DNA from: Campylobacter mucosalis
GTDB taxonomy: Bacteria > Campylobacterota > Campylobacteria > Campylobacterales > Campylobacteraceae
DNA length: 64,000 bases
Reading direction: 5' to 3'
Assembly: GCF_013372205.1 (NCBI RefSeq)
Contig: NZ_CP053831.1
Location: 124,001-188,000 of the forward strand
Below are positions 48,715 through 57,761 of this stretch, in pieces (positions within the stretch are counted from its first letter, which is position 1; each line of letters starts with the position of its first letter). The notes below the pieces were generated by a model. That model searched no databases. It saw nothing but the letters and a program-made list of their open reading frames with translations, and was not told where the DNA came from. Made by a program: the position numbers and the translations under genes.

Positions 48715-49431
48715 ATGGAAAAACAAGAAAAAATAGTGCAAATGTTTAATGATATCGCACCAACTTATGATGTTGCAAATCGCGTTTTGAGCATGGGAGT
48801 TGATATAAGTTGGCGAAAATTTGCTTGTAAAACGGTGCTTAGTAATTTTAAAGATAAAAAAATCGATATAGTCGATGTAGCGTGTGGTACTGGCGATATG
48901 ATGGGTATTTGGCGTGATAGTGCGATAAAACAGGATGTGCAACTAAACTCGATCATCGGCATTGACCCGTCAAGCGGTATGCTAGATGTGGCAAGGTCAA
49001 AATTTCATAATTTTAAATTTATAAAGGCGTATGCTGATAATACGACCCTAGATACACAAAGTGCCGATATCGTTAGCATAAGCTATGGCATAAGAAATGT
49101 GGTAGCTAGAAAAGAGGCATTAAGGGAGTTTAATAGGGTTTTAAAAATGGGCGGATATGTCGTGGTGCTTGAGTTTACAAAGCGTAAAAAGAGTGGCTTT
49201 TTAACCACTATTCGCGACTTTTATCTGCAAAAAATTCTGCCAAAAATCGGTGGTGCGATTAGCAAAAATAAAGAGGCTTATGAGTATTTGCCAAACTCTA
49301 TTGAGGGTTTTTTAGACGCTAAGGAATTTTGCGATGAGCTTTATGAGGCTGGTTTTGATATAGAGGTTTGTCGTGGATTTAGTATGGATATCTCGACACT
49401 ATTTATCGGCAAAAAAGTTCGTGAATGCTAA
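48715..49431 (+). CDS. ubiE: Demethylmenaquinone methyltransferase UbiE/MenG
   Basis: A 238-residue SAM methyltransferase: FNDIAPTYDVANRVLSMGVDISWRKFACK (about 11-39) is the UbiE family opening, DVACGTGDMMG (about 56-66) the SAM loop, GIDPSSGMLDVAR (about 84-96) the acidic end, and SISYGIRNV (about 122-130). It makes menaquinone from its demethyl form; mqnA, from the futalosine menaquinone route, is also in the window. It overlaps xseA by 7 bases. Confidence 0.94.
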   Translation: MEKQEKIVQMFNDIAPTYDVANRVLSMGVDISWRKFACKTVLSNFKDKKIDIVDVACGTGDMMGIWRDSAIKQDVQLNSIIGIDPSSGMLDVARSKFHNFKFIKAYADNTTLDTQSADIVSISYGIRNVVARKEALREFNRVLKMGGYVVVLEFTKRKKSGFLTTIRDFYLQKILPKIGGAISKNKEAYEYLPNSIEGFLDAKEFCDELYEAGFDIEVCRGFSMDISTLFIGKKVREC

Positions 49432-50588
49432 GCGTATCACAGCTAAATGAACAGGCTAAAAACCTACTTGAAGCACACTTTAGCTATGTTGAGGTTGTTG
49501 GCGAAATTTCACGCCTTACCAAACACGGCTCAGGCCACTGGTATTTTACACTAAAAGATGAAAACGCAAGTATCTCGTGTGTGATGTATAAGGCAAACAA
49601 CGCCCGCGTGAAATTTGAAGTAAAAGACGGCTTAAAGGTCGTAATATATGGCAAAATTTCGCTTTATTCTCCAAGTGGTAGCTATCAGCTTATAGCAACT
49701 AGCCTAAAGCCAGATGGCGAGGGTGAGCTAGAACTTGCATTTAAACAGCTAAAAGAACGCCTTGAGAGTGAGGGGCTTTTTGATATCTCACACAAAAAAC
49801 CACTGCCAAAACTGCCACAAAAGATCGCTCTAGTAACATCGGCGACATCGGCAGCTTTGCAGGATATGCTTCGCGTGGCACAGACTAGGTGGAGACTTTG
49901 TGAAATTTTTGTTTTTGACACGCTTACACAAGGGCAGAGTGCGCCAGAAGCGATTATTAGAGCTTTAAAAAAAGCCGACGAATACGGTGTTGATGTTATT
50001 ATTTTGGCTCGTGGTGGCGGAAGTCGTGAGGATCTTTGGTGCTTTAATGATGAGAGTCTGGCTCGCACGATATTTACGCTAAAAACGCCTATAGTATCGG
50101 CGATCGGGCACGAGATTGATTATGTTATTAGCGACTTTGTGGCTGACTTTAGAGCTCCTACGCCAACGGCTGCAATGAGTGAAATTTTGCCAGATGAAAA
50201 TGAATTTATGCAGTATATCGACGGACTTGATAATGCCATAAAAAACGCTATAAAAGCCAAAATTTCAAAGTGTCAAAATAAGCTTGATTTTTTAAATCTA
50301 AAGCTATCCCCAAATGCTTTAAAAAATAAAATTGATCTAAAAATTTCACATATTTTAAGGCTTAATGAAAACTTTGACGCTAAGATAAAAGCTAAAATTT
50401 CAAAACTGCAAAGCAATGTAAATGAGCTAAACGCGATGTTTTTGGCACGCGAGAGCTTTTTTGAAGCAACAAAAGATTTGATACAGGTGCGTATTTGTGG
50501 CAAAAAGGCCAATCTTGAAGAGGTTAAAATCGGCGATGAGATTGAGCTAATATCGCAAACCACAACCAAAAGGGCAAAAATTTTATGA
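49425..50588 (+). CDS. xseA: Exodeoxyribonuclease VII large subunit
   Basis: A 387-residue XseA with an N-terminal OB fold ([35 protein letters not shown], about 21-55) and a nuclease domain ([18 protein letters not shown] near 135; [23 protein letters not shown] near 190; [10 protein letters not shown] near 245). A coiled tail follows. It degrades single-stranded DNA with XseB. The stop overlaps the DNA methyltransferase gene (ATGA). In C. jejuni serC follows directly, so the two genes that come next are an insertion. Confidence 0.95.
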   Translation: MLSVSQLNEQAKNLLEAHFSYVEVVGEISRLTKHGSGHWYFTLKDENASISCVMYKANNARVKFEVKDGLKVVIYGKISLYSPSGSYQLIATSLKPDGEGELELAFKQLKERLESEGLFDISHKKPLPKLPQKIALVTSATSAALQDMLRVAQTRWRLCEIFVFDTLTQGQSAPEAIIRALKKADEYGVDVIILARGGGSREDLWCFNDESLARTIFTLKTPIVSAIGHEIDYVISDFVADFRAPTPTAAMSEILPDENEFMQYIDGLDNAIKNAIKAKISKCQNKLDFLNLKLSPNALKNKIDLKISHILRLNENFDAKIKAKISKLQSNVNELNAMFLARESFFEATKDLIQVRICGKKANLEEVKIGDEIELISQTTTKRAKIL

Positions 50589-51565
50589 AACTAATCTCAC
50601 TTTTTAGTGGTGCTGGTGGGCTTGACCTTGGCTTTAAAAAGGCTGGATTTGACATTATTTTAGCAAATGAATTTGATAAAAATATCTATGCCACTTACAA
50701 GGCAAATCACGACACACCGCTAATACAAAAAGATATAAAAGAGCTGAAAATTTCAGAGCTAGAAATTTGTGATGGCATTATTGGTGGGCCGCCTTGTCAG
50801 AGTTGGAGTGAGGCTGGGAATTTAAAGGGTATTGATGATAAAAGAGGCCAACTTTTTTATGAGTATATTAGAATTTTAAACGGCATTAAGCCTAAATTTT
50901 TTGTGGCCGAAAATGTGCGTGGCATGTTAGCCAAGCGCCATAAAGATGCGGTAAAAAACATAATAAATGAGTTTGAAAACGCTGGATACAACGTGCAAAT
51001 TTGTGTCTTAAACGCAAAAGATTACGGCGTGGCACAAGATAGAATTCGCATTTTTTTCATCGGCTTTTTAAAGGGTTTAAAGGTAAATTTCACACCTTTA
51101 AAACCGCACAAAAAAAAGTTAAATTTAAAAGACATAATTTATGATTTAAAAGATAACGCAACACCAGCACTTGAAAAAAACAGAGCCAACAAATCCCTAA
51201 AAATCGCTAATCACGAGTATTATATCGGTAGCTACTCCACAATTTTTATGAGCCGAAACAGAGTTAGGGGCTGGGATGAGCCAGCTTTTACAATACAGGC
51301 TAGCGGTCGTCAAGCACAGCTTCATCCAAACGCTCCAAAAATGCCACAAATTGGCAAAAATCGCCATATTTTTGCACCAAATTTTGAAAATTTATACAGG
51401 CGTTTAAGCGTTAGAGAGTGTGCAAGAGTGCAGGGTTTTAGCGATGATTTTATATTTTATTATGATAGAGTTGATTATGGCTATAAAATGATAGGTAATG
51501 CCGTTCCTATAAATTTAGCCTACGAGGTCGCAAAAGCCGTAAAAAGGACATTTAATGAGTGCTAA
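50585..51565 (+). CDS. Cytosine-5 DNA methyltransferase, HaeIII type (predicted GGCC)
   Basis: A 326-residue m5C methyltransferase with motif [21 protein letters not shown] (3-22), the catalytic loop [34 protein letters not shown] (about 65-98, Cys near 71), ENVRGM (about 108), [16 protein letters not shown] (about 141-156) and the end [18 protein letters not shown]. It tracks M.HaeIII closely through the target-recognition segment ([39 protein letters not shown]), so GGCC specificity is likely. It protects DNA from the partner nuclease, whose gene it overlaps by 11 bases. Confidence 0.93.
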   Translation: MKLISLFSGAGGLDLGFKKAGFDIILANEFDKNIYATYKANHDTPLIQKDIKELKISELEICDGIIGGPPCQSWSEAGNLKGIDDKRGQLFYEYIRILNGIKPKFFVAENVRGMLAKRHKDAVKNIINEFENAGYNVQICVLNAKDYGVAQDRIRIFFIGFLKGLKVNFTPLKPHKKKLNLKDIIYDLKDNATPALEKNRANKSLKIANHEYYIGSYSTIFMSRNRVRGWDEPAFTIQASGRQAQLHPNAPKMPQIGKNRHIFAPNFENLYRRLSVRECARVQGFSDDFIFYYDRVDYGYKMIGNAVPINLAYEVAKAVKRTFNEC

Positions 51566-52451
51566 GAGTGCTTTAAACGGCAAGGCTTATGAGTTTGCTT
51601 ATATTCTTGCATTAAGCAAAATAAAAAGTGTAAAAATAGCCAAAAATAACGCCTACAACGTAGCTTTAAATGCATTTAACACGCTTTTAGAGCCAGAAAA
51701 AGAGCTATTTTTAGCAAGTGCCACGGCTGGGATTAGTAAAATTTTAGAATACGAACCAAACCTTACAGAGCCGATTTTAGCAACAATGCAAGATGACAAA
51801 AACGGCGAATTTGGCGATGTTAGAGATATAATTTTACAAAGCGACAAACACCAAATTGGACTTAGTATTAAGCACAACCACTTTGCTGTTAAACACTCAC
51901 GGCTATCAAAAACGCTTGATTTTGGTAAAAAATGGTATGACTTGCCCTGTTCTAGTGAGTATTTTTTTCAAATTTCGCCAATTTTTGAAATGCTAAATAG
52001 ACTAAAAGGCACAAAATGGAGTGAGCTAAAAGATAAGCAAAATTTAGTGTATTTGCCAATTTTAAACGCCTTTAAAGATGAAATTCTCTCGCAAAATAAA
52101 AGCCACAACATAGCTTCAAAAATGGTTGAATATATGCTTGGCAAGTTTGATTTTTACAAATTAATCGGCAATGATAAGCAAAAAATCACACAAATTTTAG
52201 TCTTTAATTTACGTGGGAATTTAGGCAAAAATAGCCTAACAATCTTGCCAATTTCAAAGCTACCAAATCGTATAATTTCGCTTGATTTTAAACAAAATAG
52301 CAAAAACACCTTAGAGCTTTATTTAGACAATGGTTGGAGCTTTAAATTTCGCATTCACAACGCCTCAACTATGATAGAGCCGAGCTTAAAATTTGATATA
52401 GGATTTTTAGGCGTCCCAGCGACAATAGTTAGTTTTAATACAAAATTTTAA
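51555..52451 (+). CDS. HaeIII-family type II restriction endonuclease (predicted GGCC)
   Basis: A 298-residue protein of the HaeIII endonuclease family: N-terminus [28 protein letters not shown] (about 90-99), and the block [39 protein letters not shown] (about 103-141). There the acidic and lysine residues likely form the PD-(D/E)xK-like site (RDIIL...GLSIK). It cleaves unmethylated GGCC in incoming DNA. It is translated after the methyltransferase with an 11-base overlap, an order that favours protection first. serC starts 9 bases after its stop. Confidence 0.9.
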   Translation: MSAKSALNGKAYEFAYILALSKIKSVKIAKNNAYNVALNAFNTLLEPEKELFLASATAGISKILEYEPNLTEPILATMQDDKNGEFGDVRDIILQSDKHQIGLSIKHNHFAVKHSRLSKTLDFGKKWYDLPCSSEYFFQISPIFEMLNRLKGTKWSELKDKQNLVYLPILNAFKDEILSQNKSHNIASKMVEYMLGKFDFYKLIGNDKQKITQILVFNLRGNLGKNSLTILPISKLPNRIISLDFKQNSKNTLELYLDNGWSFKFRIHNASTMIEPSLKFDIGFLGVPATIVSFNTKF

Positions 52452-52460
52452 GGAGCAAAA

Positions 52461-53537
52461 ATGAGAATGATAAATTTCAGTGCAGGTCCAACAGGTTTGC
52501 CACTAAGTGTGCTTGAACAAGCAAAGGCTGAGTTTACCAACTATAAGGGCGAGGGCTACTCTATAATGGAAATCTCGCACCGCTCAAAGACCTACGAAGA
52601 GGTACATTTTGGGGCGATGGATAAGATACGCAAACTTTACGGCATTGGCGATGAGTATGAAATTTTATTTTTGCAAGGTGGTGCTCATTTGCAGTTTGCG
52701 ATGATACCTTTAAATCTCTATCAAGGTGGTGTGATTGAGTATGCAAACACTGGCGTTTGGACGGATAAGGCGATAAAAGAGGCTAGAACTATGGGTTTAG
52801 AGCCTAGCGTAGTTGCAAGTTCTGAGAATTCTGCCTTTGATCATATCCCACAGATAAATTTTAGCGATAGTGCTGACTACGCCTACATTTGCTCAAATAA
52901 CACGATTTATGGCACTCAGTATAAAACATTACCAAAAACTAAAGCACCGCTTGTCGTTGACGCAAGTAGCGATTTTTTCTCAAAACCGCTTGATTTTTCA
53001 AACATCGGCGTTTTATACGGCGGTGCTCAAAAAAACGCAGGACCAAGTGGCGTGACGATAGTGATAATCCGCAAAGACCTGCTAGAGCGAGACCCTATGC
53101 CGCACACTCCAACATTTTTGCGTTTTAAAACTCACGCGGACGCAAAAAGTCTTTATAATACACCATCAACATTTGCCATTTATCTGCTAAATTTAACAAT
53201 GCAGTGGGTGCTAGATCAGGGCGGATTAAACGCGATAAAAGAGATAAATTCTAAAAAAGCACAGATACTTTATGACGCCATTGACGGTTCTGGCGGATTT
53301 TATAAAGGACACGCACAAAAAGAGCATAGGTCTGTGATGAATGTTAGTTTTAATGTCGCAAAAAATAGTGAGCTTGAGCCGATTTTTGTTGCTCAGGCCC
53401 TAAAAAACAATATGCTAGGACTTAAAGGTCATAGATTGCTTGGTGGTATTCGTGCTTCAATTTACAATGCAGTTAGTGTGGGGGATTGTGAAGCGTTAGC
53501 TGATTTTATGAAGGAATTTGCACGTAAAAATGGTTGA
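52461..53537 (+). CDS. serC: Phosphoserine aminotransferase SerC
   Basis: A 358-residue PLP aminotransferase: [21 protein letters not shown] (4-24), [15 protein letters not shown] (about 35), [17 protein letters not shown] (about 73-89), and the PLP lysine in [24 protein letters not shown] (about 187-210). It makes phosphoserine for serine and, in other bacteria, a pyridoxal precursor. It has its own ribosome site (AAGGAG). The adenine methyltransferase gene overlaps its end by 8 bases, so this housekeeping gene is bracketed by defence genes. Confidence 0.95.
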   Translation: MRMINFSAGPTGLPLSVLEQAKAEFTNYKGEGYSIMEISHRSKTYEEVHFGAMDKIRKLYGIGDEYEILFLQGGAHLQFAMIPLNLYQGGVIEYANTGVWTDKAIKEARTMGLEPSVVASSENSAFDHIPQINFSDSADYAYICSNNTIYGTQYKTLPKTKAPLVVDASSDFFSKPLDFSNIGVLYGGAQKNAGPSGVTIVIIRKDLLERDPMPHTPTFLRFKTHADAKSLYNTPSTFAIYLLNLTMQWVLDQGGLNAIKEINSKKAQILYDAIDGSGGFYKGHAQKEHRSVMNVSFNVAKNSELEPIFVAQALKNNMLGLKGHRLLGGIRASIYNAVSVGDCEALADFMKEFARKNG

Positions 53538-54624
53538 AAATAGAGCTTTTTTAAAAGAGCAAATCTTAACTTATCTTGGAAACAAACGCTCCTTGCTAGA
53601 CCTTATCGGTAAGGGCGTAAAAATCGCAAAAGATGAGCTAAAAAAGGACAAACTCGCCACCTGTGACCTATTTTCAGGCTCTGGCGTTGTGGCTAGATTT
53701 TTAAAGCAACACAGCAGTTTTTTGGTCGCAAACGACCTTGAGCTTTACTCAAAAATAGTAAACGACTGCTATCTTTTTAACGCAGATGATGATTTTAAAA
53801 TGCACCTTAAAAGCTCGTTTAAACCATTCGTAAAACGCGTAAATGCAAATTTAAAGGCGGGTTTTATCACTGAGCTTTATGCCCCAGATGATGATGAGAA
53901 TATAAAATTTGGCGAAAGGGCGTTTTATACCAAAAACAACGCATTGTTTATTGATACGGCTCGTGATATGATAGATACTTTGCCACTAGAAATGCGTAGG
54001 TTTTTTCTAGCTCCACTGCTTTATGAAGCTAGTAACCGAGCAAACACGAGTGGCGTTTTTAAGGGGTTTTATAAAAATAAAAATGGAGTTGGTCAATTTG
54101 GCGGAGAGGGGCAAAATGCACTTGGTCGCATAAAAGGTGCGATCTCTTTAAAGGTGCCTGTTTTTTCAAATTTTAACGTCCCTTATGAGATTTATAAAAT
54201 GGACGCAAATGTCCTGGCTAGTGAGCTTAGTGAGCTTGATCTAATCTACCTTGATCCACCATACAATCAACATCCATACGGCTCAAACTACTTTATGCTA
54301 AATTTAATCGCAAAAAATGAGCGACCAAGCGAATTTTCAAATGTTTCTGGCATACAAAAGGACTGGAACCGCTCAGTATATAATAATAAGTCAAAAGCAC
54401 CAGAGAGCTTTTTTAGCCTAGTTTTGAGCCTAAAGGCAAAATTTATACTTATATCATTTAACTCAGAAGGCTTTATAAGTCGCGAGAATTTTGAGAAAGA
54501 ACTTGCAAAAATGGGGCAAGTGATAATCTTGGAGCAAAAATATAACACATTTAGAGGGAGTAGAAATCTAAGTGCTAGAAATTTACACGTTAGTGAATTT
54601 TTGTATGTATTAAGGAAACGATAA
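53530..54624 (+). CDS. D12-class N6-adenine DNA methyltransferase without partner nuclease
   Basis: A 364-residue methyltransferase: [15 protein letters not shown] (about 13-27) and [13 protein letters not shown] (about 47-59) form the SAM site, and [22 protein letters not shown] (about 236-257) has the catalytic [14 protein letters not shown]... in between is the target-recognition region. No cognate endonuclease is adjacent. It may correspond to the C. jejuni orphan methylase CtsM (Cj0208, RAATTY) that marks DNA for natural transformation, but I cannot test this. ATG 53530 ([11 protein letters not shown]) is preferred to TTG 53518, which lies deeper in serC. Confidence 0.87.
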   Translation: MVENRAFLKEQILTYLGNKRSLLDLIGKGVKIAKDELKKDKLATCDLFSGSGVVARFLKQHSSFLVANDLELYSKIVNDCYLFNADDDFKMHLKSSFKPFVKRVNANLKAGFITELYAPDDDENIKFGERAFYTKNNALFIDTARDMIDTLPLEMRRFFLAPLLYEASNRANTSGVFKGFYKNKNGVGQFGGEGQNALGRIKGAISLKVPVFSNFNVPYEIYKMDANVLASELSELDLIYLDPPYNQHPYGSNYFMLNLIAKNERPSEFSNVSGIQKDWNRSVYNNKSKAPESFFSLVLSLKAKFILISFNSEGFISRENFEKELAKMGQVIILEQKYNTFRGSRNLSARNLHVSEFLYVLRKR

Positions 54625-54625
54625 G

Positions 54626-55612
54626 TTGTCGATAAACAATAAACCAAAACTTAGCATAGCAAAGCAAATTGAGCACCTAAAGCAAAAAGGCATAAAATTT
54701 GAAAGTTATAGTGAGAAAGAGGCTTATGTTTTTTTACAAAACAATAGCTATCTTTTTAAAGCAAAGGCTTATTTAAATACTTTTAAAGAAAAGGACAGCC
54801 TTGGCAAAACTTTAGAGTATAAGGATTTAGATTTTAAACATCTTGTGGATTTATCTACGATAGATATGCATTTTAGGCGGTTTTTAGTAAGATTAACTCT
54901 TGATTTGGAACATATTTTAAAATCAAAAATAATGCGAGATTTTAATAATAGTCCATATAATGGATATGAGATTATTGCTGATTTTTTAGCTCAAAATTCT
55001 TATGCAGATGATTTTATTAAAAATCAATTAAATAATATCAATAGGCGAATTGAAGCTAATAAAGATCTTTCTGCTCCTACCGAATTTATTTTAAAAAAAT
55101 ATCAAAGAGATCTTGCAATTTGGAATTTTATAGAGATAACCCAATTTGGCATTTTTATAGAATTTGCAAATTTCTTTTATGAAAAACATAAAAACAAAGA
55201 ATTTGACGCCATAAAACATAGTCTTTTTAATGTAAAATTTTTACGCAATGCTTGTGCTCACAATAATTGCATATTAGCAAATTTAAAAGACAATATAAGA
55301 AATCCTCAAAGACAAAGTTTAGATATTATTTTTGGGCTAAAAATTTTTAAGAAAAAAGATATTAATTTTATTAAAAAGCAGATGATGAATCGATCCATAA
55401 ATGATTTTGTGACAACAGTTTTGGTGTATGATAAAATTTGCAGAAGTTCTCATATGAAGTATTATTGTTATAGCGAACTTTACGATCTTATGATCGGTAG
55501 ATTTTTAAAAAATAAAGATCTATATAAAAAGTCAAAAATCATAAAAAGACGTTATATTTTTTGTTTAAGAATATTAAAATTTCTTAAGAATAAGCAAGAA
55601 TTAAATCAATAG
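54626..55612 (+). CDS. AbiD/AbiF-family (Abi_2) abortive-infection protein
   Basis: A 328-residue, all-helical, basic protein of the Abi_2 family: IEHLKQKGIKFESYSEKEAYVFLQNNSYLFKAKAYLNTF, DFKHLVDLSTIDMHFRRFLVRLTLDLEHILKSKI (about 69-102), and the HEPN-type motif RNACAH (Arg207-x4-His212) in KFLRNACAHNNC. HEPN sites of this kind cut RNA, and recent structural work places AbiF-like proteins near the ancestry of Cas13. It begins with TTG at 54626, one base after the methyltransferase stop, behind AAGGAAA. It is far more AT-rich than its neighbours (two 60-base lines counted: 13 and 9 G+C), a sign of transfer. A GC-rich RNA candidate follows directly. Confidence 0.85.
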   Translation: MSINNKPKLSIAKQIEHLKQKGIKFESYSEKEAYVFLQNNSYLFKAKAYLNTFKEKDSLGKTLEYKDLDFKHLVDLSTIDMHFRRFLVRLTLDLEHILKSKIMRDFNNSPYNGYEIIADFLAQNSYADDFIKNQLNNINRRIEANKDLSAPTEFILKKYQRDLAIWNFIEITQFGIFIEFANFFYEKHKNKEFDAIKHSLFNVKFLRNACAHNNCILANLKDNIRNPQRQSLDIIFGLKIFKKKDINFIKKQMMNRSINDFVTTVLVYDKICRSSHMKYYCYSELYDLMIGRFLKNKDLYKKSKIIKRRYIFCLRILKFLKNKQELNQ

Positions 55613-55616
55613 TTTG

Positions 55617-55622
55617 TATAAT
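55617..55622 (+). promoter_or_regulatory. Candidate -10 box for a small RNA after the Abi gene
   Basis: A perfect TATAAT preceded by TTTG, 4 bases after the Abi gene stop codon. The implied start is near 55629, so it would drive only the non-coding segment that follows. Confidence 0.5.
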
Positions 55623-55699
55623 CCCGGTATCGTTCGCTGGATAAGACGTGAAAACGGGTGAGTTCGGCTATAGGCACAGAGCTTTTGCTTTGTGCCGAT
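55623..55699 (+). ncRNA. Candidate structured small RNA paired with the Abi protein (abiF-RNA-like)
   Basis: The 87 bases between the Abi gene and cysQ contain no open frame. The line 55621-55680 has 31 G+C of 60, against 9-13 of 60 in lines of the gene before it; such GC islands in AT-rich genomes often mark structured RNA. A 10-bp stem (55673-55682 with 55687-55696, TTTT loop) is complete as plus-strand RNA through one G-U pair (G79/T90), which would be a C-A mismatch on the other strand. A second possible pairing is CCCG (55623-55626) with CGGG (55655-55658). The published abiF RNA motif is found beside Abi_2 genes; I believe this is a member but cannot align it. The 5' end depends on whether the TATAAT at 55617 is used. 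Confidence 0.6.
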
Positions 55700-56485
55700 T
55701 TATATACTACCTATCGCTTGTAAAATTTCATCTTTAAGCTCTATCATATCTTTGCTAAGTGCTATAAAATATGGGCTTTTTAGGCTTTTTGTATTGTAGT
55801 TTATCTCATCTTTTGTTTTTATATCAAACATAAATCCGCCACAGCTTCTAACGATAGCTTCTCCGGCTGCTATATCCCAAAGTGAGCTTGGGCTTAGGCG
55901 TATATAAACCCCGCCACTCTCGCAAAGTCTACAAAATTTTATCGCAGAGCCTATCCTTACCACATCAAATCCACGCTGAATTAAAAGCGTGTGCGGTAAA
56001 TTTTTGCTTTTTATGGTGCTTGTGTAGGCTATTTTGCTATTTTTTGTAACTTTGCTTAGGTTTATAATTTGATTTGGCTGTGTGCAAATTTCTTTAAAAC
56101 ACTCATTACCATTGGCGTAAAATAGCTCGTTTGTGGTTGGGATAAATATCACGCCAAGCACTGGTTTTGCTCGTTCTATAAGTGCGATACACACGCAAAA
56201 TTCGCCATTTTGTTTGATGAATTCTTTTGTGCCATCAAGCGGATCAACTAGCCAAAATCTATCACTCTTAAGCCTTAGCTCATCGCCTAAAATTCTCTCT
56301 TCTGAGCAAATTTCTATACCGCTAACACTTAAAATTTCAAATATCTTCTCATTTGCTGCTAGATCTGCCGTCGTAAGCGGAGAGCTATCCATTTTTTTAT
56401 ACACTTCAAATTTGTTGTAGTGTTTTAAAATTTCAGCTCCAGCACTTACGGCCGCCTTTTTTGCTAGTTCTAAAAGTTCTCTCAT
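55700..56485 (-). CDS. cysQ: 3'(2'),5'-bisphosphate nucleotidase CysQ
   Basis: A 261-residue inositol-monophosphatase-fold enzyme: an Asp in SPLTTADLAANEKIF (about 34-48), EERILGDELR, WLVDPLDGTKEFIKQNGEF (about 78-96) and the C-terminal LWDIAAGEAIVRSCGG (about 202-217) bind metals and phosphate. It removes the 3'-phosphate of PAP in sulfur metabolism. It is the last gene of antiporter-gltA-cysQ, an order also seen in C. jejuni, and starts 1 base after the gltA stop. Confidence 0.9.
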   Translation of the reverse strand: MRELLELAKKAAVSAGAEILKHYNKFEVYKKMDSSPLTTADLAANEKIFEILSVSGIEICSEERILGDELRLKSDRFWLVDPLDGTKEFIKQNGEFCVCIALIERAKPVLGVIFIPTTNELFYANGNECFKEICTQPNQIINLSKVTKNSKIAYTSTIKSKNLPHTLLIQRGFDVVRIGSAIKFCRLCESGGVYIRLSPSSLWDIAAGEAIVRSCGGFMFDIKTKDEINYNTKSLKSPYFIALSKDMIELKDEILQAIGSI

Positions 56486-56486
56486 T

Positions 56487-57761
56487 TTAATTTGGTGTGC
56501 GATTTGTATTGCCTGTATAAAGCTGTCTAGGGCGAACTATCTTCATTGCACCTTGCTCTTTTAGCTCCAGCCACTGACTTATCCAGCCAGGTGTTCTACC
56601 TATGACAAATATGACGGCAAACATATCGTTTGGTATGCCAAGTGCTTTTAATATAAGCCCAGAGTGAAAATCCACATTCGGATAGAGGTTGCGAGATACG
56701 AAGTAGTCGTCATTTAAAGCAATCTCTTCAATGCGGTTTGCTACTTTTATAAGCTCTGAGTTTATGCCAATCTCATCTATTAGTTGATCTCTCATCTTTT
56801 TAAGAACCTTGGCACGAGGGTCAAAATTCTTATATACCCTGTGTCCAAAGCCCATTAGTCTAAACGGATCGTTCTTATCTTTTGCACGAGCTATATATTT
56901 ATCGACATTTTCAACGCTTCCTATCTCTTCTAACTGCCTAATCACTCCCTCGTTTGCTCCTCCGTGTGCCCAGCCCCACAAGGCACCAATACCAGCTGCT
57001 ATACAAGCATAAGGGTGTGCGTGTGTCGAGCCAACTGTCCTTACCGTTGTCGTAGAGGCATTTTGCTCGTGGTCAGCGTGTAGCATAAAGACCGTATCAA
57101 GTGCTTTTACTTCAATGGGCTTTAAATCCACGTGTTCATAAGGATATGAACGCATCATATAAAGGAAATTTTCTGTAAAACCGCGATCTAAATTTGGATA
57201 TATGATAGGATATCCACGTGAGAAGCGGTAACTAAATGCCGCTATGGTAGGAATTTTAGCTATTATTCGCATTGCCATCTCGCGGTATTCTTCAGGCTTG
57301 TCCATATTTAGATGATCAAAGTAAAACGCAGACAGAGCAGAAACTGACGCCTGAAGTATCGCCATGGGGTGTGCTTTATCAGGAAACGCGTCAAAAATTT
57401 TCATCATACCTTCGTGTATGTATGAGCGTTTTTTAAGCTCTGATTTGAAATTTAAATACTCATCGCCACTTGGCAACTCCCCATTTAAAAGCAAATACGC
57501 TACGTCTAAAAATGTTTTATGCTCGGCAAGATACGCGATGTCGTATCCGCGGTGCATTAGTTCGCCCTTTAGCCCATCTATATATGTTAAATTTGATACG
57601 CACATTGCAGTTGAGGTAAGCCCCTTATCAAACGTGAACATACCCGTATCGCTAAAAAATGTAGAGATATCCACAACATCAGGTCCCATAGTGCCATTTA
57701 GTATCGGATACTCATAGCTTTTTCCATTGCGGTTGTCGATTATGGTTGCGGTATTTTTCAT
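56487..57761 (-). CDS. gltA: Citrate synthase GltA
   Basis: A 424-residue type II citrate synthase: LTYIDGLKGELMHRGYDI (about 58), LHADHEQNASTTTVRTVGSTHAHPYACIAAGIGALWGWAHGGANEGV (about 228-274) with active-site His residues, and RLMGFGHRVYKNFDPRAKVLK (about 300-320) with the catalytic His and Arg. It forms citrate from oxaloacetate and acetyl-CoA. It overlaps the antiporter gene by 4 bases. Confidence 0.97.
   Translation of the reverse strand: MKNTATIIDNRNGKSYEYPILNGTMGPDVVDISTFFSDTGMFTFDKGLTSTAMCVSNLTYIDGLKGELMHRGYDIAYLAEHKTFLDVAYLLLNGELPSGDEYLNFKSELKKRSYIHEGMMKIFDAFPDKAHPMAILQASVSALSAFYFDHLNMDKPEEYREMAMRIIAKIPTIAAFSYRFSRGYPIIYPNLDRGFTENFLYMMRSYPYEHVDLKPIEVKALDTVFMLHADHEQNASTTTVRTVGSTHAHPYACIAAGIGALWGWAHGGANEGVIRQLEEIGSVENVDKYIARAKDKNDPFRLMGFGHRVYKNFDPRAKVLKKMRDQLIDEIGINSELIKVANRIEEIALNDDYFVSRNLYPNVDFHSGLILKALGIPNDMFAVIFVIGRTPGWISQWLELKEQGAMKIVRPRQLYTGNTNRTPN

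Noticed and set aside
49685-50569. Two antisense frames opposite xseA (127 and 98 residues)
   Set aside because: Ser- and Leu-rich shadow translations typical of reversed coding sequence here.
55673-55696. Hairpin after the Abi gene as a plain terminator
   Set aside because: It lacks a following T-run and lies inside a longer GC-rich segment with its own TATAAT, so a structured RNA fits better.
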